A stretch of DNA of 44,798 nucleotides from Planctomycetaceae bacterium (GTDB lineage: Bacteria; Planctomycetota; Planctomycetia; Planctomycetales; Planctomycetaceae), in the NCBI GenBank assembly GCA_020850695.1, contig JADZEF010000090.1:1-44798 (forward strand), given 5' to 3'. The notes under the pieces were generated by a model. It made no database searches. It saw only the letters and a list, made by a program, of their open reading frames with translations, and had not been told where the DNA came from. Shown here piece after piece: positions 31,586 through 42,174 of this stretch (positions are counted from its first letter, which is position 1; each line of letters opens with the position of its first letter). The position numbers and the translations under genes were made by a program.

Positions 31586-33235
31586 ATGTCTCAGGAGAGT
31601 TCACAGCCCCCCGCCGAACCCGTCGCCGCCCGCGTCTTTTCGGGCGTTCGCGTCGTGGGACTGTGCACGCTCGCCAGCCGCATCCTGGGGCTCGTCCGCG
31701 ACATCGGCATGGCGACGCTCTTCGGCGCCGGCCCCGTCATGGACGCGTTCTCCGTCGCGTTCCGCATCCCCAACCTGTTCCGCCGCCTCTTCGGCGAAGG
31801 CGCGCTGACGGCCGCCTTCCTTCCGCTGTTCGTCCGCGAGACGCACCATGGCGAGCCTGGTGCAGGGTCGAAGCTGGCGACGGCGGTGCTGACCGCTCTG
31901 ACTCTCGTGCTCAGCGTCCTCACGCTCGTGGGCGAACTCGTGCTTGGCGGCATGCTGCTCTTCGTGTCGCTCAGTTCGGAGGGACGGCTTCTGGCGGGCT
32001 TGACCGCCGCACTCCTTCCGTACGTCGTCTTGATCTGCGTCGCCGCACAACTCAGCGCCATGTTGAACGCGCTGAATCAATTCGCGTGGCCGGCGCTCGT
32101 TCCCGTGTTGATGAACATCCTCTGGATTGCGGGAATGCTCTGGGTCGTTCCCCTCTTCACTGATCCGGTCCTTCAAGCCTACGCGCTCTCCGCATGTATT
32201 CTCGTGGCGGGAGCTTTCCAGATGGTCTCGCAGTGGCCGGCCCTTCGCCGGGCAGGCTACCATTTCGACCTCGACTGGGCCTGGGCCCGTCCGCGGCTTC
32301 GCGAATTGTTCTCCGCCATGGCTCCGGTGCTGGTCGGACTGACGATCGCGCAGATCAACACCGTGGCCGACAGTTTCCTGGCCTGGGCTCTTTCACCGGG
32401 AGCCAATGACGGACCGACGATGCCGCTTCCTGGCAGCCCATCCTGGCCCGTTTCGTCGGGAGCCGCGTCAGCCCTGTATTTCGGTCAGCGGCTCTATCAG
32501 TTCCCGCTCGGCATCTTCGGGGTCGCCCTCAGCACCGTGATGTTTCCGCTCTTCGCGCGCCATGCCGAAGCAGGCCGGCTCGATCTCCTCCGCGACGACC
32601 TGGGCCTCGGCCTGCGTCTCGTCCTTGCGATCGGACTCCCCGCCAGCGCGGGGCTGGTCCTGCTGGCCGAGCCAATCACGTCCCTCTTCTTCCGGCACGG
32701 CGCTTTCGACGCCGACGCCCTGCGACAGACATCGGCGGTCGTGGCCGCTTACGCGATCGCCGTTTGGGCGTGGTGCGGGCTGCTGATCGTCACGCGCGCG
32801 TCGTATGCTGCGGGCGACCGACGCACGCCGCTCCGGCTGGGCATGGTGACCGTCGGCATCAACTTCGTGCTGACGCTCTCCCTGGTCTGGCCCCTGGGCG
32901 GAACGGGGCTGGCGCTCGCCACGTCCACCACCGCCATCATCCAGGTGACGGCCGCGACCTGGATCCTTCAGCGATCCATCGGCCGGCTCGACTGGCGAAA
33001 ACTACTGTCATGTGCCGGACGCTGCCTGATGGCGACGGCCATTCTCGCAGTCGTCGGCTATGCCACGCTCATCATGCTGCCGGCCGGAGAATCACTCACG
33101 CTGCGAGTGGTCCGAGTCATCGCACCGATCGTCTCGGCGACCGCGGCTTGGTTTGCGGCCGCATCGCTGCTGCGGCTCGAAGAAGTGTGGCTGCTGATCG
33201 CCCCCGAGCGCGCAACGCAGACCGACCGGCTGTAG
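31586..33235 (+). CDS. murJ: Lipid II flippase MurJ
   Basis: This 549-residue protein has about 14 membrane helices and is a MurJ/MviN-family flippase that moves lipid-linked peptidoglycan precursor across the inner membrane. The start segment VVGLCTLASRILGLVRDIGMATLFGAGPVMDAFSVAFRIPN is the family hallmark, and NLFRRLFGEGALTAAFLP follows. The central GQRLYQFPLGIFGVALSTVMFPLFARH and SLFFRHGAFDADA stretches are also typical. It supports peptidoglycan synthesis in this planctomycete. The stop lies 12 bases from the stop of the convergent DUF4175-like gene. Confidence 0.95.
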   Translation: MSQESSQPPAEPVAARVFSGVRVVGLCTLASRILGLVRDIGMATLFGAGPVMDAFSVAFRIPNLFRRLFGEGALTAAFLPLFVRETHHGEPGAGSKLATAVLTALTLVLSVLTLVGELVLGGMLLFVSLSSEGRLLAGLTAALLPYVVLICVAAQLSAMLNALNQFAWPALVPVLMNILWIAGMLWVVPLFTDPVLQAYALSACILVAGAFQMVSQWPALRRAGYHFDLDWAWARPRLRELFSAMAPVLVGLTIAQINTVADSFLAWALSPGANDGPTMPLPGSPSWPVSSGAASALYFGQRLYQFPLGIFGVALSTVMFPLFARHAEAGRLDLLRDDLGLGLRLVLAIGLPASAGLVLLAEPITSLFFRHGAFDADALRQTSAVVAAYAIAVWAWCGLLIVTRASYAAGDRRTPLRLGMVTVGINFVLTLSLVWPLGGTGLALATSTTAIIQVTAATWILQRSIGRLDWRKLLSCAGRCLMATAILAVVGYATLIMLPAGESLTLRVVRVIAPIVSATAAWFAAASLLRLEEVWLLIAPERATQTDRL

Positions 33236-33247
33236 TTCCGCGTCGTG

Positions 33248-36200
33248 TCATTTTGCCTTGGGCGCTTTCTCGTCCTTCGCCTCTTCCGCTTCCTGCGGCG
33301 GAGCAAGCTTCCGGATCATGTTCCGTGTCAGATCGGCCAGTTCCCCCTGCTCGAGGGCGAGTGCATCCAGTTCCTTCTGCTGATCGACGGTAAACATTCC
33401 CTCTTTGCCGCGGAGCGCATCGAGAGCGGCCGTGCGGGCGAGGAGATCTTCCTGCAGCGACTTCAACATCTTCAGCTGCGCCATTTGCGGGATGCCATCC
33501 TGCGGCGGCCCCTGATCCTGCTTCTGGTCCGGTTGCTCGCCGGATGCTCCCCCTTGTTGTTCCGCTCCCATCGGATCGGTCGGATCGTTCTTCAGCGACT
33601 CGACGAGGGCGACAAACCGCTTCAGGGCTGCCTCGGCCGCGGCCACGGTCGGTTCATCCGCCTTGCGCTCTGCGGTCCGCGTCACCACGGTCTGCATCGA
33701 TCGCGACGCGCCGCGAAGCGCCAGGGCGAATACTTCCGCCGCCTTAATCTTCTCGGCCAGACGATTCGTCTCGTCCAATAGCCCCTTCTGAACCTCGGAC
33801 ACCCCCAGGAGCGACTTCAATTGTCCGCGAGTCCAGTTGCCCCGCCTTGCGAACTCTTCGCTCAACCGCTTCAGCTCGTCGATCACTCCCTGCTGCCGGG
33901 CCACCATCGAGCGAATTTCATCGGCAATCTGCTCGAGCAGTTCCTGCGCCAGCTTCATCTCCGCTTCGCGGCGCTCCTGCGCCGTCTCCTGACGGGCCTG
34001 CTCCAAGTCGTCGAGGGCCTCTTGCATGGGGTCGTCAGCCGCCTCTCCGTCATTCTGGTCGAGCGCGTCCGCGGCCTGATCCATCCTCTGCCCGGCCCGC
34101 CGCGCCGCGTCCGCGGCATTCTTGGACGGCTGCTTCCGCAGTCGCCGCAGTGCGTCTGCGGTGTCATCGCGAAGCTTCTGCTGCTCCTTGCGAAGCTGCT
34201 CCAGCTGGGCCTCCCGTTCCTGAGCGTCCGGATTCTGCGCCGCCTCGCGCGTCCGCTTCTGAAGTTCCTCCTGCCGATCCTTGAGCGACTCCAACTCGGC
34301 CTCGCTCCGCTTCATCCGCTTGACCATCTCTTCGAGGTCGGCGTTCGGGCGCTCCCGTAGGGAACTTTGCAGTTGATCCAACTCTTCGATCAATTCCTGC
34401 TGGCCGGTGGTCGCCCGTCCGACATTGTTTTTCTCGATCTCGTCCGACACCTGCCGCATCTTCTCGGCGGTCGCATTCCGCCGCAGGTCTTCCTGAATCT
34501 CCTTCAGCGACTCCGCAACATCCGGATTCGAGCCGCCCATGTCTTTGGCCATCTCGCCGACCTTCGCCCGGAACTGCGCCGTCCGGTCCGCCTGCCGGTC
34601 CTGCCGGTCGGCGAGCCGCGCGAGATCGGCCTGGTCCTGCGCAGTGAGGTCCTCCTGCGGCTTGCCCAGCGTGCGGCGGCCGACTTCGGCCGTGTCTTCG
34701 TTGAGCCGCTTCTGACCGTTCACCAGTTCCTGCAACTCGCCGGTGATATCGCGACGCGATCGCCACTCCGACAGCCGCCGCAGTTGCTCGCCTAATGACT
34801 CCAGCACGATATCCTGCTGCTCTCCCACCTCCCGCAACGCATCACGCTGCTCGTGCGGGGAGGGCGTCGCGGCCTCGTGCTCCTTTGAATCGTCCATGCC
34901 ATTCGGCGAGCGTTTCGCCGCCGGCGGCGCTTTGGCGTCAGGCGTGTGCGGCGCGGGCTTCTCTGCACGATCGCCGTCCGGCCGCCTGGGTTCAGTCGAA
35001 GAGGACGGCTTGCCGGCGTCAGACTCGGGTCCTTTCTTCTCAGGTTCGTCCCTGCCTCCCGCCGGATTCGTGCTCTCGTCCTTACTCCGGTTCTCGAGAG
35101 CCGCGGCCTTGCGGGCGCGCGTCAGCTGTTGCTCGATGACCGGCAGATTCGCTTCCCGCAACCGGCCGACATCCTCCGCCAGCTGTTCCAGCCGGGAACG
35201 CATGGCATCGTCATCGAGGTTGTTCTGGTCCAGTTCGCGAATCATCTCACGCGACCGCGATTCGATGCTGTCGACCGACCCCGCCAACCGCGACGCGAGT
35301 TGCTTCTGGTCGAGCTCGATCCGCTTCAGCAGGTCGATGTCGCCCGGCTGAAGCTGCCCCGCCTTGTTGAGTTGAAGCTGAAGTTGTCCGATCTGCTCGC
35401 GAGCTCGCTTCTCGGCCTCCACCGATCGTTCCAGCTCATCGACCAGCGCCCCCTGACGCGACGAGAGTTCGATCGCCTTTTCCTGCGGCGAGACGATCGT
35501 CAGCACGCGGGCCACGCTGCGGCCGACGTGCTCCGGTCCCAGGTCGAAGTCATCGGTCGCCTCGCCATGCACCAGAATCCGCGAGCCCGGAGCCGGTTCA
35601 TATTCCTTCAAATCGAGGATCAGATCGGCCGCGTGCTGGGCAGGGCGTCCCTCGCCGTCGAACAATCGAAGAACCCGCGACTCGGTATCGCTCCGGTCTC
35701 CCAGCCTGGAGACCAGCCTCATCCCCTTCAGCCCAAGGTCATCGCGCGCCGAAACGCGGAACGGAATCCGGGCATCCGTGACGACAGTCAGATCGGTCGC
35801 CGGAAGCTCGATCGTCGCTTCGGGAACGAGATCGGCCACGCCTCGAATCTCGTATCGGGGGGCTTCCGGATTCTCGAAGCCCTCACGGTCGCGCAGTTCG
35901 AACCAGTACGAATACACGCCTGCCTCGGCGATCGTGAAGCGGCCGCGGAACGACAGGCCGTCTTCCGCCAGCTCCAGCCCCGTCTGCGTCTGGTCCTTCA
36001 CGCGCAGCCGAACCGACTCCAACGGGCGGTTCACCTTCGCTTCCACGTCGACGAGCGTCCCCACCAATCCCTGCACATGACCCACTCCGGGGGGCAGCTT
36101 CTCCAGATCCTTGCGGGAGTACTTCGGCGGCGTCAGCGTCGCCTGAAACTCCTCCACCAACGGGGGCGGAACGACTTCAATCCGATAGAACGGCATGCGT

Positions 36201-37096
36201 TCATCGTCGCCCCCCGCGGCACGAAACCGCAGGTCTGCTCGAACCGTCGCGAGCGTCAACGCTCCCACTTCGCGCGCCTTGCCGCGTGAGTCGCGCAGCG
36301 TGGTCCGCCGCAGTCGGTCGGCCGCAACGGCTCCTCCCGATTCAGGGCGCGACTCGACCCGCAAGTCTTCGGGCAACGCCCCGCGCGTGTTCTCGACGAA
36401 CAGCTCGACGGTCGATCCCTCGGTCACCCGGAGCGGAGTCTCCGCGTCGAACGAAACCGGTTCAAAGCGATTCGACAACAGCACCAGTTCAACCTTCCGC
36501 GGCCACTCCCCTGCACTGAAGGGGAACGCCAGTCGCCTGAGGGCCGTCATCGACGTCGAGAAGTTCGTTCCGACGATCGTCAGCAGCGCCACCGCCACCG
36601 CCCCCGCCACGCACGACGCCCGCACGATCGAACGTGTGTCGAGCACATCATCGAGGTCGACGCCGCGGACACGCCTTAACGTGTCGGCGATCACCTTCTG
36701 CTGCAGCGCCGGCGAGCCCAGCGAACGATCGGACCGTCCCTGCAGAAACTGCACCGTGCTGGCGAGGCTGTCCCGAAATCCAGGGTTCCGTCGTTCGATA
36801 TGCAGTGCCAGATCGACGTCGGTGAACGCCTGCCGCAATGGCTGAACCAGAAACCGCCACGCCGTCCATCCGGCCGACGCCAGAATCACCAATCCCAGAA
36901 TGAACCGGACACCGGGGTCGTCGAGATGGACAAGCCAATCGACAAAGCCGATGGCCATCACTCCCAGCACCAGCACCGTCCACGTCCACGCCGCCCCGTA
37001 GACGGACAATAGCCGCACCAGGCGTTGCCGCAGCTGCCGCAGCCGCTCGAAGAGCATGTCGGACATGGTCGAAATCCGTGAGGAAACGCTTCCCAT
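33248..37096 (-). CDS. Giant membrane-anchored coiled-coil protein, DUF4175-like
   Basis: This is a 1282-residue protein. Two helices near the N-terminus (about 33-53 and 62-84) and a third at about 160-185 anchor it in the membrane. Residues about 200-540 look like beta-sandwich domains ([47 protein letters not shown]). From about 555 to the end it is almost entirely Gln/Glu/Arg/Leu-rich coiled coil, broken by a Pro/Lys/Ser linker at about 705-785. The order fits the DUF4175 family of planctomycetes and alphaproteobacteria, whose role is unknown. The MoxR ATPase, DUF58 and VWA genes that often accompany it are absent here. The ATG at 37066 (MSDMLF) is an alternative start. Confidence 0.75.
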   Translation of the reverse strand: MGSVSSRISTMSDMLFERLRQLRQRLVRLLSVYGAAWTWTVLVLGVMAIGFVDWLVHLDDPGVRFILGLVILASAGWTAWRFLVQPLRQAFTDVDLALHIERRNPGFRDSLASTVQFLQGRSDRSLGSPALQQKVIADTLRRVRGVDLDDVLDTRSIVRASCVAGAVAVALLTIVGTNFSTSMTALRRLAFPFSAGEWPRKVELVLLSNRFEPVSFDAETPLRVTEGSTVELFVENTRGALPEDLRVESRPESGGAVAADRLRRTTLRDSRGKAREVGALTLATVRADLRFRAAGGDDERMPFYRIEVVPPPLVEEFQATLTPPKYSRKDLEKLPPGVGHVQGLVGTLVDVEAKVNRPLESVRLRVKDQTQTGLELAEDGLSFRGRFTIAEAGVYSYWFELRDREGFENPEAPRYEIRGVADLVPEATIELPATDLTVVTDARIPFRVSARDDLGLKGMRLVSRLGDRSDTESRVLRLFDGEGRPAQHAADLILDLKEYEPAPGSRILVHGEATDDFDLGPEHVGRSVARVLTIVSPQEKAIELSSRQGALVDELERSVEAEKRAREQIGQLQLQLNKAGQLQPGDIDLLKRIELDQKQLASRLAGSVDSIESRSREMIRELDQNNLDDDAMRSRLEQLAEDVGRLREANLPVIEQQLTRARKAAALENRSKDESTNPAGGRDEPEKKGPESDAGKPSSSTEPRRPDGDRAEKPAPHTPDAKAPPAAKRSPNGMDDSKEHEAATPSPHEQRDALREVGEQQDIVLESLGEQLRRLSEWRSRRDITGELQELVNGQKRLNEDTAEVGRRTLGKPQEDLTAQDQADLARLADRQDRQADRTAQFRAKVGEMAKDMGGSNPDVAESLKEIQEDLRRNATAEKMRQVSDEIEKNNVGRATTGQQELIEELDQLQSSLRERPNADLEEMVKRMKRSEAELESLKDRQEELQKRTREAAQNPDAQEREAQLEQLRKEQQKLRDDTADALRRLRKQPSKNAADAARRAGQRMDQAADALDQNDGEAADDPMQEALDDLEQARQETAQERREAEMKLAQELLEQIADEIRSMVARQQGVIDELKRLSEEFARRGNWTRGQLKSLLGVSEVQKGLLDETNRLAEKIKAAEVFALALRGASRSMQTVVTRTAERKADEPTVAAAEAALKRFVALVESLKNDPTDPMGAEQQGGASGEQPDQKQDQGPPQDGIPQMAQLKMLKSLQEDLLARTAALDALRGKEGMFTVDQQKELDALALEQGELADLTRNMIRKLAPPQEAEEAKDEKAPKAK

Positions 37097-37315
37097 CGCT
37101 CGCCCGTCATCTTCTCATCGGATCGAGCGGGTGTCGAGCAGCGCTCCACGTTGGACCGACGTTTTGGCGATGAGGTATCTTCATGGTGGTCTTTCACGTC
37201 CGCGGCGGAATGCGAGCGTGGCGGAGCGCTCGGCGCCTCTCCTGAATCACTTCATCAAACACGGACGTTCTTTCGCGGAGCGAAAGACGACCATGCGGGG
37301 ATCGCGAAACCTCCC

Positions 37316-40096
37316 ATGACGATCGAAGAATTCCGCCTGCAGGCGGGACACCGGCGGACCGAGAACTGGCAGCGGTTCGGTCCCTACCTCTCCGAGCGGC
37401 AGTGGGGAACAGTCCGGGAAGATTACTCGCCCTTCGGCGATTCGTGGGGATATTTCCCTCACGATCATGCCCGCAGCCGCGCGTACCGCTGGGGCGAGGA
37501 CGGCCTCCTCGGCATTTGCGATCGCGAGTGCCGGCTCTGCTTCGCCCTCGCCCTCTGGAACGAACGCGATCCGATCCTCAAGGAGCGGCTGTTCGGACTC
37601 ACCGGGCCGGAAGGAAATCACGGCGAGGACGTCAAGGAACTCTATTACTACCTCGACTCGACCCCATCGCACTCGTACATGCGAGCCCTCTACAAGTACC
37701 CGCATGCCGAGTTTCCCTACGATCAACTCGTCGCCGAGAACCGCCGCCGCGACCGCAACCAGCCCGAGTACGAACTCGTCGACACAGGCGTCTTCGTCGA
37801 GAACCGCTACTTTGACATCTTCGCCGAGTACGCCAAGCGAACCTCCGATGACATCCTGATCCGCATCACCGTTGCCAACCGCGGCCCGGACGAAGCACGC
37901 CTGCACCTCCTTCCGACCGTCTGGTTCCGCAACAACTGGATCTGGGGCTGCACGCACGAAGGATGCGAGGTGAAGCCGCGGATCGCACGAGTGAGCGACC
38001 ACGAGCTGGCGCTTCAGCACGTCAGCCTCGGCCGTTACCGCTTCTTTATCGATGCGGCCCCCGATGGTTCGACGCCGCCCATCCTGCTGACCGAGAACGA
38101 GACCAACGTGGCACGGCTCTTCGGCGCGACGAACGGCGGCCACCCCTCAAAAGATGCTTTCCATGATTTCGTCATCCACGGAGATGCGGAAGCGTTAGCC
38201 GTCGGCGGACACGGAACCAAAGCCGCCCCGCACTATGTCCTCACCGTCCCCGCGGGCAACGAGGTCACGGTGCGTTTGCGACTGGCTTCCGAGTCGGACC
38301 GCCCTCAGTCTCCCTTCGGAGCCGAATTCGACAAGATCTTCGCCGACCGCCGCCGCGAGGCGGACGAGTTCTACGCCGCCCGCATGCCCGAGCACCTGAC
38401 CGACGACGAGCGGCAGGTCGGACGGCAGGCGTATGCGGGTCTTCTCTGGAGCAAGCAGTTCTATCACTACGTTGTGAAAGACTGGCTCGACGGCGATCCC
38501 GAGATGCCGAAGCCGCCCGAGGTTCGCCGGCACGGCCGCAACCGCGACTGGCAGCACCTCTTCAACCGCGACGTCGTCTCGATGCCCGACAAATGGGAGT
38601 ACCCGTGGTATGCGGCGTGGGATCTCGCGTTCCACATGATTCCCATGGCCGACATCGACCCCGAGTTCGCAAAAGCCCAACTCGTGCTGATGCTCCGCGA
38701 ATGGTACATGCACCCCAATGGGCAGATCCCCGCGTACGAATTCGCCTTCTCCGACGTCAACCCGCCGGTCCATGCGTGGGCCTGCTGGCGGGTCTACAAA
38801 ATCGCCGGCCGCCACGGCCACCGCGACCGCGACTTCCTCGAGAAGGTCTTCCACAAGTTGATGATCAATTTTACCTGGTGGGTCAACCGCAAGGACCCGG
38901 AGGGGCGAAACCTGTTTGCGGGAGGCTTCCTGGGGCTCGACAACATTGGAGTCTTCGACCGCTCGAAGCCGCTCCCCAACGGCGGGCATCTCGAGCAGGC
39001 GGACGGCACCGCCTGGATGGCGTTCTACTGCACGACGATGCTGGCCATCGCCCTCGAGCTGGCGAGCCAGGACCCGGTCTACGAGGATGTCGCGTCGAAA
39101 TTCTTCGAGCACTTCGTCGCCATTGCCGACGCCATGAACTGTCTCGGCGGCGCCGGCTTGTGGGACAATGAGGACGGCTTCTACTACGACCAGCTCCACG
39201 CCAACGGCGACTCGAAGCTCCTCAAAATCCGCTCGATGGTGGGTCTTATTCCCCTCTTCGCGGTTGAAGTGCTTGAAGAGGCAACGATCGGCAAGCTCCC
39301 CGGCTTTCGAAAACGGATGGAGTGGTTCCTCAAGCACCGACAGGACCTCGCCCGGCACATTTCGTATCTCGAAAAGACCGACGACCACGGCAACAACCAC
39401 GTCCACCGGCTCCTCGCGATTCCTTCACGAGACCGCCTGGAGCGGGTGCTGCGTTATCTGCTCGACGAGAGCGAGTTCCTCTCCGATTACGGCGTTCGCG
39501 CCCTGTCGCGGGTCCACAAAGACCATCCTTTTGTGTGCTGCGCGGGAGGCGAGACGCACCGCGTCGCCTATACCCCGGCCGAGTCGGACTCCTCTCTCTT
39601 TGGCGGCAACTCGAACTGGCGCGGGCCAATCTGGTTCCCGGTGAACTACCTGATCATTGAGGCGCTAGAGCGTTACCACCACTTCTACGGCGATGATTTC
39701 CAGGTCGAGTGCCCGGTCGGTTCCGGCCAGATGATGACTTTGAAGAACGTGGCGGCCGAGTTGAGCCGCCGGCTCGCGCGGATCTTCCTTCCCGACGCCA
39801 ACGGCCGCCGCCCCTGCCACGGGGATGACGCCACGTACGCCACCGACCCCCACCTGCGCGACCTCATTCTCTTCTACGAATACTTCCACGGCGACAACGG
39901 CCGTGGCGTGGGGGCCAGTCACCAGACCGGCTGGACGGCCCTCGTCGCGCGGCTCCTCGGCCACGGTGCCTGCAACGAGCGCACGCTCGGCGGGTACGAA
40001 GTGCTGCGGCAACCACCGAAGTCGACGGACTCTGGCCAGGCGTCCCACGGAGGCCGCTGGGGCCTCGCCGCCGCTTCGGCACAGTCGCGCAAGTAG
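37316..40096 (+). CDS. MGH1/GH63-like glycoside hydrolase
   Basis: This 926-residue enzyme has an (alpha/alpha)6-barrel C-terminal half of the GH63/MGH1-like type. Recognisable blocks are [47 protein letters not shown] and [19 protein letters not shown]; the last is the strongest GH63 signature. The N-terminal half carries a beta-sandwich with [24 protein letters not shown]. No signal peptide is seen, so it is probably cytoplasmic and may act on glucosylated storage or compatible-solute glycans. Family members hydrolyse alpha-glucosidic bonds; the true substrate is unknown. The ATG at 37316 begins the conserved part. It is divergent from the DUF4175-like gene with a 219-base gap. Confidence 0.85.
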   Translation: MTIEEFRLQAGHRRTENWQRFGPYLSERQWGTVREDYSPFGDSWGYFPHDHARSRAYRWGEDGLLGICDRECRLCFALALWNERDPILKERLFGLTGPEGNHGEDVKELYYYLDSTPSHSYMRALYKYPHAEFPYDQLVAENRRRDRNQPEYELVDTGVFVENRYFDIFAEYAKRTSDDILIRITVANRGPDEARLHLLPTVWFRNNWIWGCTHEGCEVKPRIARVSDHELALQHVSLGRYRFFIDAAPDGSTPPILLTENETNVARLFGATNGGHPSKDAFHDFVIHGDAEALAVGGHGTKAAPHYVLTVPAGNEVTVRLRLASESDRPQSPFGAEFDKIFADRRREADEFYAARMPEHLTDDERQVGRQAYAGLLWSKQFYHYVVKDWLDGDPEMPKPPEVRRHGRNRDWQHLFNRDVVSMPDKWEYPWYAAWDLAFHMIPMADIDPEFAKAQLVLMLREWYMHPNGQIPAYEFAFSDVNPPVHAWACWRVYKIAGRHGHRDRDFLEKVFHKLMINFTWWVNRKDPEGRNLFAGGFLGLDNIGVFDRSKPLPNGGHLEQADGTAWMAFYCTTMLAIALELASQDPVYEDVASKFFEHFVAIADAMNCLGGAGLWDNEDGFYYDQLHANGDSKLLKIRSMVGLIPLFAVEVLEEATIGKLPGFRKRMEWFLKHRQDLARHISYLEKTDDHGNNHVHRLLAIPSRDRLERVLRYLLDESEFLSDYGVRALSRVHKDHPFVCCAGGETHRVAYTPAESDSSLFGGNSNWRGPIWFPVNYLIIEALERYHHFYGDDFQVECPVGSGQMMTLKNVAAELSRRLARIFLPDANGRRPCHGDDATYATDPHLRDLILFYEYFHGDNGRGVGASHQTGWTALVARLLGHGACNERTLGGYEVLRQPPKSTDSGQASHGGRWGLAAASAQSRK

Positions 40097-40119
40097 TCGG
40101 GCGTCAAAGGAAGCCGGAA

Positions 40120-40278
40120 GGAACCACGGAATACACGGAAAGAAATCCAGGACGGGATGAAGTCAGGGGGCAGACACTCTGACCTCGCAATCGAATCCGC
40201 TGCCGGCTGCAAATTCTTCCTTTTCGTCTTCTGCTGATTCCCGGCTTTTTCCGTGTATTTCGTGTATTCCGTGGTTCC
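40120..40278. repeat. Inverted repeat C (TTCCGTGTA 9-base-unit arms)
   Basis: The left arm 40120-40137 and right arm 40261-40278 are perfect 18-base reverse complements. The right arm is extended inward by further 9-base units: TTCCGTGTA at 40249, a variant at 40258 and another at 40267, in exact 9-base register. The 120-base centre contains no gene. The element fills the convergent gap between the glycosidase and the dehydratase genes. Confidence 0.75.
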
Positions 40279-40301
40279 ACGTCTTCAGTCGCGTTCGGTG
40301 G

Positions 40302-41861
40302 TCACAGCACCGGGCCGATGCTCCACGGGGCGAACTCCTCGTCGCCGATTCCCTGGGCTTCACTCTTTGTCTTCTCCCCGCTTGCCACGGCGATGATCTT
40401 CTCGAAGATTTCCTCGCCCACTTCTTCGAGGCTGGCGCCGTCGAGAATGCGGCCCGCGTTGATGTCCATATCGTCGATCATCCGCTCGTACATCGGCGTG
40501 TTGGTCGCCACCTTGATGCTGGGCGACGGCTTGCAGCCGAAGCAGCTGCCGCGGCCGGTGGTGAAGACGATGACGTTGCAACCGCCCGCGACGAGTCCCG
40601 TCACCGAGACCGGATCGTAGCCCGGCGTATCCATGATGCAGAAACCCTTCTCAGTGATCTTCTCGGCGTAGTCGTAAACCGCCCGCAGCGCCGTGCTTCC
40701 GGTCTTCGCCACCGCCCCAAGAGACTTTTCGTAAATCGTCGTCAGCCCCCCCTTCTTGTTTCCGGGGGACGGGTTGTTATCGATCTGAGCTCCGAAGACG
40801 CTCGTGTACCACTTCCACCACTCGATCCGTTCGAGCAGCTTCTCGCCCACCTCGCGCCGCACCGCCCGCCGCGTCAGCGTGTGCTCGGCGCCGTAGATCT
40901 CCGTCGTTTCGGCCAGGACGGTCGTCCCTCCCGCCGCCACCAGCATGTCGCTGGCGATTCCAAGCGCCGGGTTGGCCGTCACGCCGCTGTTGCCGTCGCT
41001 TCCGCCGCAGTTCGTTCCGAGGATGATCTCCGAAACCGGAATCGACTCGCGACGCACCTTGTTGATCTCAGGGAGCATCTCTTTCAGCACGCCGACCGCC
41101 CGATCGATCGTCTTCCGGACGCCCCCTTCGTCCTGGATGTTCATGACGAGCGGGAGCGGGTCCGCCTTGCGTCCGGGGATCTGCAGTTGAGTCAGGTGCT
41201 GTGTGTCGGTGAGGAACGCCGCGTTGCCGGTTTCGCAGCCCAGCCCGATGACGAGGTACGCCCCGATGTTGGCGTGCTGGGCGAAGCCGGCCAGCGTGCG
41301 GGCGAGCTGCTTGTGGTCCTCGCCGCCGTACTGCATCGCGCATCCGGCCTTGTGGATGATCGGAATGACCCCGTCGACGTTCTCGAACTCGTCGAACATC
41401 GCCTGGTTGAGGCGGGCGGCGACGTGCTTCGACGTGTGAGCCGAGCAGTTCACCGTGCTGACGACGCCAAGGTAGTTGCGCGTGGCGACGCGGCCGTCCG
41501 GACGGCGGAAACCCTGGAACGTGCGGCCGACGATCGGCTTCGGAGGTGCGGGAATCTCCGTGCAGAAGGCGTAGTCGAGCGAGAGCTCGGCCACCGCCAG
41601 GTTGTGCGAGTGAATCCACTCCCCTTCGGCGATGTCTTCGGTCGCGAAGCCGATCAACTGCCCGTACTTGCGGACCGGTGCGCCCTTTGGCAGTGCTCGC
41701 AACGCCATCTTGTGGCCGAGTTCGATCGGCTCGGCGGTGCGGACAGTGAGGCGGCCGTCGTCGAACCGCAGTTCGACTCCCTGGCCGACCGAGCGGCGGG
41801 CGATTCCGATGTTGTCGTCAGGGTGCAGCTTGATGACGGGCGAGTCGACCGAGAGGGGCAT
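40302..41861 (-). CDS. UxaA/GarD-family sugar-acid dehydratase
   Basis: This 519-residue enzyme removes water from an aldonic or aldaric acid such as altronate or galactarate. An N-terminal SAF domain (about 1-95) is followed by the catalytic domain. Conserved Cys/His segments include STVNCSAHTSKH, HKAGCAMQYGG, GLGCETGN, LGTNCGGSDGNSGVTANPALG and TTGRGSCFGCKPSPSIKVATNT, which are expected to hold the iron. Altronate and galactarate dehydratases cannot be separated by eye. The neighbouring glycosidase runs toward it and is separated by repeat C, so no sugar-acid operon is visible. It is translated toward the repeat. Confidence 0.9.
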   Translation of the reverse strand: MPLSVDSPVIKLHPDDNIGIARRSVGQGVELRFDDGRLTVRTAEPIELGHKMALRALPKGAPVRKYGQLIGFATEDIAEGEWIHSHNLAVAELSLDYAFCTEIPAPPKPIVGRTFQGFRRPDGRVATRNYLGVVSTVNCSAHTSKHVAARLNQAMFDEFENVDGVIPIIHKAGCAMQYGGEDHKQLARTLAGFAQHANIGAYLVIGLGCETGNAAFLTDTQHLTQLQIPGRKADPLPLVMNIQDEGGVRKTIDRAVGVLKEMLPEINKVRRESIPVSEIILGTNCGGSDGNSGVTANPALGIASDMLVAAGGTTVLAETTEIYGAEHTLTRRAVRREVGEKLLERIEWWKWYTSVFGAQIDNNPSPGNKKGGLTTIYEKSLGAVAKTGSTALRAVYDYAEKITEKGFCIMDTPGYDPVSVTGLVAGGCNVIVFTTGRGSCFGCKPSPSIKVATNTPMYERMIDDMDINAGRILDGASLEEVGEEIFEKIIAVASGEKTKSEAQGIGDEEFAPWSIGPVL

Positions 41862-42174
41862 TGCGGGACCGGCGGTTGTATCAGGAGGGAGCGGCGCGCA
41901 GCGGGCCGCGATTCCTGAAGATTAACCGTCCCCTCGATGCCGATCAATCGCGGCCGAGACGTGGGTCAGGTGGACAGGCGGGGTTGATGGAGTACAAAGC
42001 CTTCGACCTGATGCATGTGACATCCGCTGATGCCTGAGGATGTTGGGAGGAGCCATTGCAGCTGTCCGCGAGAAACGGTGCTCACGCCGCATCGCATCTC
42101 CGCCGATTCGAGCAACGCTCCTCCAGCCTTCCAGGCTCAGGCGCCGACAGCCGGTTGGCAATCCCACGGGGCGG
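41862..42174. other. 310-base intergenic region
   Basis: This gap lies upstream of the dehydratase gene and downstream of the PQQ-like gene, both on the minus strand. I see no coding frame, clear promoter or strong terminator hairpin. Confidence 0.4.
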
